64,000 bases of DNA from CBDDEC01 sp965226785 (GTDB lineage Bacteria > Chloroflexota > Dehalococcoidia > UBA2979): positions 682,001 to 746,000 of the forward strand of contig CBDDEC010000002.1 in assembly GCA_965226785.1 (NCBI GenBank), written 5' to 3'. The position numbers and the translations under genes were made by a program. Positions 42,721 through 52,734 of this stretch are shown here, one piece after another (the stretch's first letter is position 1; every line of letters starts with the position of its first letter). Under the pieces are notes generated by a model. That model was not told where the DNA came from and did not search any database. It was given only the letters and a program-made list of their open reading frames with translations.

Positions 42721-43632
42721 ATGGTCGCGATCTCGACCTATAACCAACTGACGCTGCCCGGCGGCCGCCAGCTCGGTTATGCGACATACGGCAACCACGA
42801 GTACTGGCCGATCCTGTTCTTCCACGGCACGCCCGGCTCGCGTCACACCGCGCACCTGGCCGGGCTCGTCGGCACCGCACAGGAGTCGCGCGTGATCGCA
42901 CTCGAACGCCCCGGGTTCGGGCTGAGCGATCCCGTGCCCGGCCGCGAGATCCGCGACTGGCCGGCGGATGTCGAGGCGGCCGTCGACGCGCTGGGGATCG
43001 GGCGCTTCTCGCTGTTCGGCTACTCCGGCGGCGCGCCGTTCAGCCTCGCAACTGCGGCAGCTCTCGGCGACCGGGTCGCGTCGATCGCCGTCGTCAGCGG
43101 GATGGGGCCGACCTACCACCCACGCGCGGCCGCGCAGCTGACGCGCGCACAGCGCGTGCGGCGTTTTGGGACCGCGAACTTCTCGCCACTGGTGCGTCTG
43201 ATCGCGTGGTGGATCGGCCGCAAAGTCACCAGCGACGTGCACGAATTCCTGCGGAAGCGCGCGGAGGACTCGCCGCCGGCCGACCGTAAACACATGGAGC
43301 GTCCGGAGATCCGAGCGGTGATTCAGCAGGACTTGCTGGAGGCCTACCGGCAGGGTGGCGGCGCCGTTGCACACGAGTTCGGGCTGCTGTCGCGACCGTG
43401 GGGCTTCGATCTCGACGCCGTGACGCAACCGATGCAGCTGTGGCATGGCCGCGACGACGACGTGGTCCCGATCTGGCTCGCAGAGACGGTCGCCGAGGCC
43501 TTGCCGCACGCCGAACGGCGCTTCCTCAGCGACGCCGCACACCTGCTGCTGCTGGACCACATGGACGCCATCCTGGAGCAGCTGCTGGCCTCGAGGACCG
43601 ACGCGCCCGTGGACGAGGACGCGGCTAGCTAG
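42721..43632 (+). CDS. Alpha/beta hydrolase
   Basis: 303 residues. LFFHGTPGSRHTAHLAG (oxyanion-loop region), nucleophile elbow FGYSGGAPFSLA near residue 102, acid in WHGRDDDVVPIW near 243 and base in SDAAHLLLLD near 275. ATG 42721 is favoured over TTG 42709, though the RBS is weak. Its stop shares a CTAG with the opposing MFS gene. Substrate unknown. Confidence 0.86.
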   Translation: MVAISTYNQLTLPGGRQLGYATYGNHEYWPILFFHGTPGSRHTAHLAGLVGTAQESRVIALERPGFGLSDPVPGREIRDWPADVEAAVDALGIGRFSLFGYSGGAPFSLATAAALGDRVASIAVVSGMGPTYHPRAAAQLTRAQRVRRFGTANFSPLVRLIAWWIGRKVTSDVHEFLRKRAEDSPPADRKHMERPEIRAVIQQDLLEAYRQGGGAVAHEFGLLSRPWGFDLDAVTQPMQLWHGRDDDVVPIWLAETVAEALPHAERRFLSDAAHLLLLDHMDAILEQLLASRTDAPVDEDAAS

Positions 43633-45104
43633 CGGCGTCGTTCCATGTAGTCGCGGCCCACGATCACGCCATCGCCGTTCATGAAGTCACGCCCGACGCG
43701 GCGGCGTGGCCTTGCACCGTCCTGCGTGAACACGACAGGCCTCGGTGGCGCCGGTGCGAGCGGCCTCGGCTCATGCTCGTTGCTCGATGCCCCGTTGCTC
43801 CCGTTGCCATTCGCCGAGGCTGCAGCGAATGTCGGCGCGGGCTGCCGCGCAGGCGCCGGTGCCGGCGTGACCTCGACGGGGCGCTCTCGGCTCGGCACGA
43901 GTACGCGGTAGAAGACGATGGCGAACAGGAGCACGGCGCAGACGCCGATACCCATGCCGGAGAGCACGACGCGCTCGCCGAAGCGGTCGGCGAAGATCCC
44001 GAGTGGGAGCGAGATCAGGCCGCTGCCGCCCCACGCCAGCATCTGCAGCGACATGACGCGGCCGTGGTAGGCGGGCGCGGTGGTCGTCATGAGCTGTGAC
44101 TGGTTCAGCATCTGGAACCCGCCGCTGCCAAGGCCGACGACGAAGACCGCGACCAGGGCCGCCTCGAACGTCGGAGACAGCGCCAGCCAGACGAGCGAGA
44201 CGCCGAAGACGACGCCGAGGATCAGCTGCATCGGCATCGCCAGCCTCGACCCGGCGAAGCCCGCGAGCGCGATGCCCGAGGCGAAGCCACCGATGGCCGA
44301 AATGCCGAGCATGAACCCCACGGTGCGAGCGGGACGGCCGAGTTCGTTCTCGAGCAGGCCGGGCAGGATCGTCTGGAAGGGGAAGCCGATGAGGACGATC
44401 AGGATGAACGCGATCGCCATGAACCGCAGCCGCGGCTCGCTCCAGACGTAGGCGAGGCCCTCGCGGAAGTCTCGCAGCACGCTGCGGCCGTCGGTCGGCC
44501 GCGGCGGGATGTCCGGCAGCATGCGGATGGTGACGAGGACCAGCACCATCATCGCCGCCATCACCAGGAACGTGCCGCCCGGCCCCACGATCGCGACGCC
44601 GATCAGGATGCCCGCCGCGGTCGGCGAGAAGATGCGGCTGAACATCTGCGACAACGAGGAGAGGGCGACCGCGTTCGCCAGTAGCTTGCCGGGCGCGATC
44701 TCGCCCACGTATGCCTGCCGGACCGGGCCGATCAGGGAGAAACAGAGACCCATGATGAAGGTCATCACGACGAGCAGCAGGATGGTGATGCGGTCCGTCA
44801 GCACCAGCACGGCCAGCGCGAGGTAGACCACGCCGACCAGCAACTGTCCGACGAACAGCAGTCGACGCTTCGAGGTGCGATCCGCGAACACGCCGCCAAA
44901 CGGCCCCAACACCAGCATCGACGCGCCTGAGCCGAGGGAGACGATACCGACAGCGGTGTTCGTGCCGGCCAGGTCGAAGGCGACCACGCTCTGCACCGTC
45001 CACGACATCATGAACGTCAGCATCGCGATCGTGCTGCCGAGCCACAGTACGCGGTACTCGGGCACGCTGAACGAGGAGAAGGTGGCGCGGAGCCAGCCGG
45101 TCAA
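43629..45104 (-). CDS. MFS exporter with a long disordered C-terminal tail
   Basis: 491 residues with twelve hydrophobic segments, the EntS-like MFS_3 type: WLGSTIAMLTFMMSWTVQSV, then the loop motif GVFADRTSKRRLL between TM2 and TM3, to IGVCAVLLFAIVFYRVLVPS. Such proteins export siderophores or drugs. The last 90 residues are Pro/Ala/Asn-rich and end in two GRDxM repeats (GRDFMNGDG, GRDYMERRR); such a tail is unusual. Substrate unknown. Confidence 0.88.
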   Translation of the reverse strand: MTGWLRATFSSFSVPEYRVLWLGSTIAMLTFMMSWTVQSVVAFDLAGTNTAVGIVSLGSGASMLVLGPFGGVFADRTSKRRLLFVGQLLVGVVYLALAVLVLTDRITILLLVVMTFIMGLCFSLIGPVRQAYVGEIAPGKLLANAVALSSLSQMFSRIFSPTAAGILIGVAIVGPGGTFLVMAAMMVLVLVTIRMLPDIPPRPTDGRSVLRDFREGLAYVWSEPRLRFMAIAFILIVLIGFPFQTILPGLLENELGRPARTVGFMLGISAIGGFASGIALAGFAGSRLAMPMQLILGVVFGVSLVWLALSPTFEAALVAVFVVGLGSGGFQMLNQSQLMTTTAPAYHGRVMSLQMLAWGGSGLISLPLGIFADRFGERVVLSGMGIGVCAVLLFAIVFYRVLVPSRERPVEVTPAPAPARQPAPTFAAASANGNGSNGASSNEHEPRPLAPAPPRPVVFTQDGARPRRRVGRDFMNGDGVIVGRDYMERRR

Positions 45105-45198
45105 GAGGTGGCCTCGATTCGTCCAGCGATGGTATGCCAGCCGGGCGTTACGGCCTTATCGTCGGGCGGCCCTGCGCCCGAGGAGAGCCGAGTCTGCC

Positions 45199-46176
45199 CT
45201 AGCTCAGGCGAGCGTCGAGGAGCCGAACGAGCGCATAGAGCCCGTCGATCCGGGGGGTGGGCACCGCCACGAGTCGCCCGAGCTCGGCGACGGCGCCGAC
45301 GAGGGCGTCGATCTCCATATGCCGCCCGCGTTCGAGGTCCTGGAGCATCGAAGTCTTGTGCTCCCCGACGGCGGCGGCGCCATCGATGCGCTGGTCGACA
45401 TCGATCGCAAACTCCTCGCCCAGGGCGTTCGCGACGGCCTGCGCCTCCAGCATGACGTCCCGCGCCAGGGCGCGGGTGCCCGCGTCCGCGCAGATGGCAG
45501 CGAGCGTGGCGCCGGTGAGCGCGGAGATGGGGTTGAACGCGACGTTGCCCCAGAGCTTCACCCACAGCTCATTGCGCAGCCTCGGGCGCACGGGCGCGCG
45601 CACACCCGAGGCGATCAGCACCCGGGACAGCGCGCGGACACGATCGCTGCGCGAACCGTCAGGCTCGCCGAGGGAGAAGCGATCGCCCTCGATGTGGCGG
45701 ACGACGCCCGGCGCGTCGATCTCCGTGGCGGGGTAGACCACGCAGCCGATCACGCGTTCGGGGCCGATCGCATCCCAGCTGATGCCCCCGGGATCGACCG
45801 ACTCCAGCCGTCTGTCAGCGAGGGGCCCCTCGAGGCCGTGGAAGTACCACCACGGCACGCCGTTCTGCGCGGTCACCACCACGGTGTCGTCAGCGAGCAT
45901 CGGGGCGAGCCGTGGAGCCATCGCGGGCACCTGATGCGCCTTCAGCGTCAGGAAGACGGCGTCCTGCGGCCCCGCCTCCTCCGCCGTACCGACCGCGCGC
46001 GGACGGGCCACTTCGCGCCTCTCGCCGTCGACGCCACTAATCAGCGTGACGCCGTCGCGCTGCATTGCCTGGAGGTGCGCGCCGCGAGCGATCAGCGTGA
46101 CGTCCTGCCCGCCGAGCGCCAGACGGGCGCCGAGGTAGGCGCCAATCGCGCCCGCGCCCACGATGCCGATGCGCAT
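45199..46176 (-). CDS. Ketopantoate reductase (ApbA/PanE)-family protein
   Basis: 325 residues from ATG 46176. RIGIVGAGAIGAYLGARLA is the NADPH-binding start. The C-terminal domain carries NELWVKLWGNVAFNPISALT (catalytic Lys) and HKTSMLQDLERGRHMEIDAL (Glu region). PanE reduces 2-dehydropantoate in CoA biosynthesis, but paralogues often act on other 2-keto acids. It starts 7 bases after an acyl-CoA synthetase gene, which suggests one transcript. Confidence 0.88.
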   Translation of the reverse strand: MRIGIVGAGAIGAYLGARLALGGQDVTLIARGAHLQAMQRDGVTLISGVDGERREVARPRAVGTAEEAGPQDAVFLTLKAHQVPAMAPRLAPMLADDTVVVTAQNGVPWWYFHGLEGPLADRRLESVDPGGISWDAIGPERVIGCVVYPATEIDAPGVVRHIEGDRFSLGEPDGSRSDRVRALSRVLIASGVRAPVRPRLRNELWVKLWGNVAFNPISALTGATLAAICADAGTRALARDVMLEAQAVANALGEEFAIDVDQRIDGAAAVGEHKTSMLQDLERGRHMEIDALVGAVAELGRLVAVPTPRIDGLYALVRLLDARLS

Positions 46177-46183
46177 GCCGTTG

Positions 46184-47689
46184 CTAGCCGCCGAGGCCGA
46201 GCTGCTCGGCGAGGCCGATACGCTGCAGCTTGCCGGTCGGTCCCTTCGGGATCTCGTCGACGAAGACGATGGTGCGCGGCACCTTGAAGTCGGCCAGCTG
46301 CTCGGCCGCAAAACTGCGCAGGTCGCGGTCCGTGACCTCGACGCCGGCGCTGAGCACGATGGCCGCCGCTACGTCCTCGCCCAGGCGTGTGTGCGGGACC
46401 GCGAAGGCGACGGCCTGGTCGACGGCGGGGTGCTCGAGCAGCACCTCGTCGACCTCGCGGGGGGACACTTTCTCCCCTCCGCGGTTGATGATCTCCTTGA
46501 GGCGACCCGTCAGGAAGAGGTAGCCCTCCTCGTCGAGGTAGCCCTGATCCCCCGTCCGGAACCAGCCGCTGGCGAAGGCGGTGGCGTTGGCCTCCGGGTT
46601 GTTCTCGTAGCCGCCGGTGACGTTGCCGCCCTGGATCACGACCTCACCGGTCGCGCCCTGCGCGAGCAGGTCGCCCGCCTCATCCATGATCGCGACCTCG
46701 ACGTTCGAGCCGCGGCCAACCGAGCCCGGCTTGCGTTCGGCGGGCGGCAACGGGTTCGCGGTCATCTGGTGCGAGGCCTCGGTCATGCCATAGGCCTCGA
46801 TCATCGGCGCACCGAACAGCGCCTCGACATCAGCCATCACCTGCGGCGGCAGCGAGGCAGACGAGGAGCGCATGAAGCGCAGCGGGTGGTCGGCGATGAC
46901 CTGCTCCTTGCCACGGGCTCGCGTCAGGATCAGCTGATGCATCGTCGGCACGGCGGTGTACCAGGTCGGCTGAGCCTCCTCGATCCAGTCGAAGAAGCGG
47001 AAGGCGTCGAACCCTGGCGAACAGGCGACCGAGGCGCCGGCGGCCAGCGAGGCGAGCACGGCCGCGATCAACCCATGGATGTGGAAGAGCGGCATCACGT
47101 TGAGGCAGCGGTCGTCGGCCGTCAGCGCCAGGTGTTCACGGATGTTGGTCGCAGAGATCGCGAGATTGCGCTGCGACAGCGGCACGAGCTTCGGCCGCGA
47201 GGTCGTTCCGGAGGTGTGCAGGACGAGTGCCACATCGTCGGCCTCGGCGCGCTCGGGCGTCGCCGCCTCTAACGGCGCGCCGTCGAGGTGCAGCGACAGC
47301 GCTCCGGAGTCGCCTTCAAGGCTGAGGCGCAGCGTGTCCGGCCCTGCCGCGGCGTGGGCCGCTTCCGCGTCTCCAGCGCGTGTGATCAGAGCCTTCGCGT
47401 TCAGATCGTCAAGGTAGAAGCGGAGCTCCTCCTCGCGATACGCCGGGTTCAGCGGAGCGGCGGTGGCGCAGCTGGTCACGGCGATGAACGCCGTCGCCAT
47501 CTCCGGGCCGTTCGGCAGCACGATGGCGACACGGTCGTTGCGTGCGACGCCGGCCGAGGCCAACTGACCAGCGAGACGGTTGATTTCGCCCCGGAGGTCG
47601 CCGAAACTCACGTCACCGCGACCGGGCGCTCCGATCGCCGGGTGTCCCGCTTCGCCGGCGGCAAGCAGTTCGAGCACGGTCTCAGGCAT
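46184..47689 (-). CDS. AMP-forming acyl-CoA synthetase, oxalate-CoA ligase-like
   Basis: 501 residues. ANL-superfamily motifs: LHTSGTTSRPKLVPLSQRN (P-loop), EAYGMTEASHQM, GWFRTGDQGYLDEEGYLFLT, and the C-terminal Lys in PKGPTGKLQR. The stretch NVMPLFHIHGLIAAVLASL and PTWYTAVPTMHQLIL closely resembles oxalyl-CoA synthetases (AAE3/Pcs60 type). Formation of oxalyl-CoA or another short acyl-CoA is therefore plausible, and the CoA-transferases in the region use such thioesters. This is inference from resemblance. Confidence 0.87.
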   Translation of the reverse strand: MPETVLELLAAGEAGHPAIGAPGRGDVSFGDLRGEINRLAGQLASAGVARNDRVAIVLPNGPEMATAFIAVTSCATAAPLNPAYREEELRFYLDDLNAKALITRAGDAEAAHAAAGPDTLRLSLEGDSGALSLHLDGAPLEAATPERAEADDVALVLHTSGTTSRPKLVPLSQRNLAISATNIREHLALTADDRCLNVMPLFHIHGLIAAVLASLAAGASVACSPGFDAFRFFDWIEEAQPTWYTAVPTMHQLILTRARGKEQVIADHPLRFMRSSSASLPPQVMADVEALFGAPMIEAYGMTEASHQMTANPLPPAERKPGSVGRGSNVEVAIMDEAGDLLAQGATGEVVIQGGNVTGGYENNPEANATAFASGWFRTGDQGYLDEEGYLFLTGRLKEIINRGGEKVSPREVDEVLLEHPAVDQAVAFAVPHTRLGEDVAAAIVLSAGVEVTDRDLRSFAAEQLADFKVPRTIVFVDEIPKGPTGKLQRIGLAEQLGLGG

Positions 47690-47899
47690 CGGTCACCCCT
47701 CGCAGCGCGCCAGAGCGCGGCGGTCCGCCGCCGTCGGGAGCGGATCGTATCTGACGCGCCGCGTAGGTGGGACCTGAGCCGCGGGCCTCACCACGCCGAT
47801 GACAAGCGCATCTCTACAGACCCTCGCAAATCTGACGATGATCCCAGCAGACGCGCACAGCTTCTGGTGGAACACTCGCGCGCCGCCGGGGGGACATCG

Positions 47900-48496
47900 A
47901 TGACCCAAGAGGCATCGCAGTTGCACGACGTCTCTCGTCGCGATGAGTCGACGGACGACGTTCGAACAGAGCGTCGCCGCGTGCCCGTGCCTCGGCTGTT
48001 GCTGCTGAGCGTACCGCTCAACGTCCTTGCTCTGGCCGGCGGCTGCTGGATGTTCATCAACGCGTTCGTGCTACTGGACCAGGCGGCGCCCGCGGCTGTG
48101 GTGTTGCTCAGCCTGGTCAACATCATCGTCCTTCTGCTCGTGGCGAAGCGCATCGTCGACATGCGAGCCGTGGAAGAGCAGCGTCGGTTCAGTCGCGTCG
48201 CGCTCGTCCTCGCCGGCGCCGTGAATGGCAACGAGTGCCGTATCACCGAGCTGTCGCTCAGCGGCTGCCAGATCGAGGTCCCGCACAGCGCCCAGGTCAA
48301 CGTCGGCCAGAACGTCGACGTTAGCTTCACTCTCAGCGGCAGTTCGTTTGATCTCGCCGGTGTGGTGCACGGCCTCGGCGCGTCTCGCCGCGGTGGCGTC
48401 CTCCTCCGCATCGGGTTCCACCCCGGTCAGAACGGCTACATCGAACGTCTGGCGATGGGCCTGCTCGCCGACAACGACAAGGCGTGGGCCGCATGA
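47900..48496 (+). CDS. Membrane PilZ-domain protein (degenerate c-di-GMP motif)
   Basis: 198 residues. Two membrane helices (VPRLLLLSVPLNVLALAGGC and VVLLSLVNIIVLLLVAKRI) precede a PilZ domain. The c-di-GMP motif RxxxR is present in EEQRRFSRVA, but the D/NxSxxG motif is altered to ELSLSGCQ. Translation overlaps the next gene by four bases. Together they look like a membrane-associated c-di-GMP responsive pair. The role is unknown. Confidence 0.72.
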   Translation: MTQEASQLHDVSRRDESTDDVRTERRRVPVPRLLLLSVPLNVLALAGGCWMFINAFVLLDQAAPAAVVLLSLVNIIVLLLVAKRIVDMRAVEEQRRFSRVALVLAGAVNGNECRITELSLSGCQIEVPHSAQVNVGQNVDVSFTLSGSSFDLAGVVHGLGASRRGGVLLRIGFHPGQNGYIERLAMGLLADNDKAWAA

Positions 48497-49086
48497 GGAT
48501 CGATCCGACGAACCCCGTGCCCGACGGACCTACGGCCGCACCGGTGCCGCTACCGCGGCTGTTGCTCGCCGCCGTACCGATCAACGTCTTCGCTGGCGCG
48601 CTGGCCCTCGCCGCATTGTTGGCCGGCGCGCCCGGCCTCGCCGCGGTCGGTATTGGGCTCTGCACCCTCGTCGCCGTTGGCACCTCCGTGCTGACCATGC
48701 GCAAGATCCGCCGAATGCGCCTCGTCGAGGAGCGTCGAGAGCACGTGCGCTTCCAGCGCGACATGCCGGCAACGGTCGATGGCTTCCCGGCGCGCGTCAC
48801 CGACCTCTCGCTCGGCGGCGCCAGCCTGATCGCTGAGTTGCCGATGCCACCGAGTCTCGGTTCCGAGGTCGAGTTGCGCATGGAGCTGGCGACCGGCGTG
48901 ACGACCCTCCGTGCGACAGTTCAACGCGCCCTCGAGCGGGGCTACTTCGCCCGCATGGGCGTGCAGTTCGTCGAGGGCCAACGCGAGGAGATCGTGAAAC
49001 TCGGCCTCGCCCTCCTGCACTCGGAGGTCGCTTCAGGCCGTTCCGAGGCCGACGAACACGACGAGGCAGTCGCGCTCGTCGCCTGA
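48493..49086 (+). CDS. Membrane PilZ-domain protein (canonical motif)
   Basis: 197 residues, start coupled (ATGA) to the previous gene. The N-terminus carries two hydrophobic helices (LLLAAVPINVFAGALALAAL and LAAVGIGLCTLVAVGTSVL). The PilZ domain shows RREHVRFQRDMPA (RxxxR) and DLSLGGASL (DxSxxG), both needed to bind c-di-GMP. It is a paralogue of the gene before it. The pair may tune surface or envelope behaviour; nothing more can be read. Confidence 0.78.
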   Translation: MRIDPTNPVPDGPTAAPVPLPRLLLAAVPINVFAGALALAALLAGAPGLAAVGIGLCTLVAVGTSVLTMRKIRRMRLVEERREHVRFQRDMPATVDGFPARVTDLSLGGASLIAELPMPPSLGSEVELRMELATGVTTLRATVQRALERGYFARMGVQFVEGQREEIVKLGLALLHSEVASGRSEADEHDEAVALVA

Positions 49087-49152
49087 GCCTGACGCCCCTC
49101 GCTGCAGCTGAGGCTCGACTCCGGATTCTCGACTCCAGATTCTCGATCCCGA

Positions 49153-52100
49153 TTACTGCGTGATGCGCAGCTGCCGCGCGTCCGCGGCGCGCATCGATGA
49201 CACCCAGCTCGTCGTGAGACCGATCGAGACGACCACCACGAGCACGCCCAGGCCGAGGCCGAGACGCGCCCAGTCGGTCTCGATGATGAACGGCGGCAGC
49301 ACCCGGTCCCCCTGCTCCGTCACGTCGAGGAACGACAGCATGATCGAGGCAACGCGGCGGCCAAGCAGGACGCCGATCACTGAGCCGATCACGAGCACCG
49401 TCCCCCACTCGAGCAGCATCGATCGCAGGATCTGACGGCTCGACGAACCGACGGCGCGCAGCACCGCGAATTCGATGATGCGACTCTGCATCGAGGTGGC
49501 CAGGGTGACCACGAACCCGAGAGAGGTCAGCGCCAGCACGGCCACGAACGCGACGAGGAGGAGGCCGCTCCCGCCCGCCTGAAGCGTGGGGTCGCCGCCA
49601 ACCTCCTCCAGGCGAGCCTCCAGGTGTGCGTAGGCCGTGGTCACCAGCAGCGGCGAGGCATCGCGATCGACCAGCAGATCCAGCGCCGCCTGCTGTTCGG
49701 CCATCGTCGAGGTCGGCGAGAAGTCGAGCCAGAGCTCGTTCGGCGTCTGGTAGTCGTCGAAGCCGACCGCACCGGCGATCGCCTGCAGGTGCTCGATGTT
49801 GACGACGACAAAGCCGCGCTCCGGCTCGAGCGTCGGGAAGAAGTCGGCGACGCTGCGGACCACCAACGGTACGAGGATGCCATTGAGGTTGGCGAAGGCG
49901 ACCTGCCCCTCGGCGACGCCAAACGCCGCCATCGCCGGGCCGTTCATGATCGCGTTGAGCGGCACGCTGCTGTCCCGCGGCGCGATCACGCGGCGCAGCG
50001 TGAAGCCCGAGGGCGCACGCTCGAAGATGGCAGAGCTATCGCCCTCGAAGGTTCCGAACTGCGTCAGCCCGAACTGCTCATCCTCCTGGCCGTGCGGCGG
50101 GTAGAGCGACCAGCGCAACGGCTCCTCGAACCCCCTCGAGCACCACTCGCAGGCCACCTCGGGTGGCCACGACGATCTCGTCGAGGAAGACGGCGCCGGG
50201 TACGCGCAGGTTGAAGCCGAAGCGGTCGCCGATCTCGATACCGACCAGGGTCAGCGGAGGGGTCACGAAGCGGTCCGCGGGCAGCCGCTCGCTGCGAACG
50301 GTCCACCCAACCGACTCGCCGCGGTCGAAGAGCACGCTGAACGCCTTGCCATCGGCGTCGCGGAACCGCGCGTGGATCAGGTGCCGCTCGAGTAGGTCGC
50401 CGCGCATCGCGAGGTCGATCCGCACGGCGTCCTCTGGCAGGACCAGCCCGCCGGGTCTGACGGAGGGTTGCAGGTCGGCCATCAGGCGGCTGAGCGGTTC
50501 CGCTGAGAAGTCGTCGCGGAAGAAGAGGTCGTCGGCTCCGACCGCCGGGTCCAGCGCCAGCAGCGGGACGTCCAGGCCCCCAGTCGTCGTGATCTCGCCA
50601 CGGTAGGCGAGTGCTGCGCCGTCCACGACCTCGAGGTTCGTCACCGCCTCGAGGCCGGCGAACGCCTCACGGTCGGCCGTATTGGCCAGCGGCGCACGCG
50701 CGTCGACGCCGGCTGCGTAGCGCTCCCGCTCGTCGAAGGATTGCTCCACGGTCGGCCCGTACGAGGCGGCGAACGTGCCGACCGCCGTGGCCATCACCAG
50801 CAGCAGAATCAACCGCGCATAGGCGCCGGGTGAGCGGCCGGTGCGGCGCAGGCCCAGCGCCACGGCCGTGCCGCGGAAGGCAAGCAGAATGCGCACCGCG
50901 AGTCGCACGAAGGGTGGGTAGAACCGCAGCACGAGCACGGCGACAGCGATCGTGAGCACGAGCGGCGAGAGCAGCAGCAGCGGGTCGCTCGACCAGCCGC
51001 CCACCGCCTCGGGGTCGAACACCGAGCCCCTCTGGTCGAGCTGCCACAGCAACAACCCCGCCAGCCCAACGAACGCGAAGTCGAGGTAATAGCGCTGGAT
51101 CAGGTTGCGCCCGGCGGGCCGCGCCGCCTCGCGCTTGACGTCGACAATCCCGCGGTTGGCGGCGATGAACGCGGGCAACAGGATCGCAAACAGTGCCAGC
51201 ACCGCACCGCCGGCGGCGAGAAGGAACGACTCGGGCGCGATCGACGTGGGCAGCGCCGCGCCACCCGTGATCGGATCGAAGGTCGGCGTGAAGCCCAGCG
51301 CGCTGACCGCCTGCGCCGCCAGGAACGGGCCGATGATCGCGCCGGGGATCGCTAACGCCAGGCCCTCGAAGAGGTTGAACCCCACCAGTTGCATCGTGTT
51401 CGCGCCGCGGCTGCGGTAGACGCCGACCTCCTCGGTCTGGCGCTCCAGCAGCAGCGCCATCACCAGCACCACGTAGTAGAGGACGATGCCCACGACCTGC
51501 AGCAAGATCAGCAGCAGCGGGATCTGGTTGAAGGTCTGGGCGTTCCGGAACTCCTCCAGCTCCCGCAGGAAGAACAGCCGCGCGGGCACCGTCAGACCCA
51601 GCGTGTCCCCCACCTCGTCACGCCAGAGCGTGAGGTCATCGATCGCCGCGGCGACCGAGGTGAGTGGCAGTGCGTCGATGTCGGGGACGATGCCGACGCG
51701 GTGCCGGCTCGTCAGCTCCGGCAGACGTGCGGCGACCGGGCCGAAGAACTGCCCCTCGGTGGTGAGCAGCGGCATCGAGCCTTCGCCGGTGAGCGCGACG
51801 GCGTTGCCGAAGCCAGGCGGCCCGAACCCACCCTCGGCCTGCAGACGTGGCAAAAAGGGCATGTCGGGCGCGATCCAGTTGCCGGAGAACAGCTCCCAGC
51901 GCAGCGCGTCGAGGTCCTTCGGCGCGACGAAGCCAACCACGAGCAGCACGGCCGTGGTCGAGACCTGAGTGCTTGGCGAACAGGGCACCTCTTGCGCCGC
52001 GACCGCCGGGTCGAGCGACGGCGGAAGCCGCTGGCAGTCGTCGTAGGCGCGCCCGTGGACGAGCAGCTGGTCCCCGATCGCGGCGTGGCGCTGGAACCCA

Positions 52101-52639
52101 CCCGGCAGCACCACCTCGGCCACCGCCGCATCGGAGTCAGGGAAGCGACCCTCGATCAGATCGACGTCACGTTCGAGGTTGCTCAGGACGTAGACGAAGG
52201 TGCCCCAGGGCTGGCGCACGACCTCGGTCGAGCCCGGCGGCACCTCCACCGGCACGCCGGCGAGTGCCGCCTCCTCCTCCTCGAACCCGACGAATGAAAG
52301 ATCGAGGCGAGGCGAGCGCTCCTCGGTGACGAGCTCGGGGGCGATCCAGCCGATGCGCTCCTGACTGATCGCGTCGATCGCCTCGCGGCGCGACTGGTCG
52401 ACGCCGTCGTTCAGGCGCAGGCCATTGACTTCGATGAACGCGACGCGCTCACGTGGCTCGTCGAGCCCCCGATCGAGGCTGAAGCGCAGCCCCAGGTCCG
52501 ACATGGCATTGGCGTAGATCGGCGAGGCGGCGAGCAGGGTCGCGGCCACGACGACGCCCACCGCGGCCACGGCCATGAGGCGCCAGCCGGCGAGCATTCG
52601 CCGCAGCGCGAAGCGCCATCCGATGAACAGCTCTCCCAC
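49153..52639 (-). CDS. Large FtsX-type ABC transporter permease (frameshifted)
   Basis: About 1,161 residues when joined. The N-terminal part starts MGELFIGWRFALRRMLAGWR with a membrane segment (LMAVAAVGVVVAATLLAASP), a large extracytoplasmic region, and FtsX helices (LLLILLQVVGIVLYYVVLVM to about residue 510). After a second extracytoplasmic stretch the frame breaks in a run of five C (50131-50135), and the rest gives FEEPLRWSLYP and a second FtsX domain ending SSMRAADARQLRITQ. This two-FtsX layout (MacB/LolC-like) normally works with a separate ATPase, which is not adjacent here. Cargo is unknown. Confidence 0.82.
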
Positions 52640-52734
52640 GGGCAGGCAGTGTACGCGGACGCGCCCTCAGCAGGTGTGATCCCCGCTGCGGGCGTATCAC
52701 GCCCTTGATACAGCTCGCGAGTCGAGACGGACGG

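Noticed and set aside
49100..49150. Short direct repeats (GACTCC-GATTCTC type) after the second PilZ gene
   Set aside because: Two to three imperfect copies of about 14 bases; too short and irregular for a functional claim.
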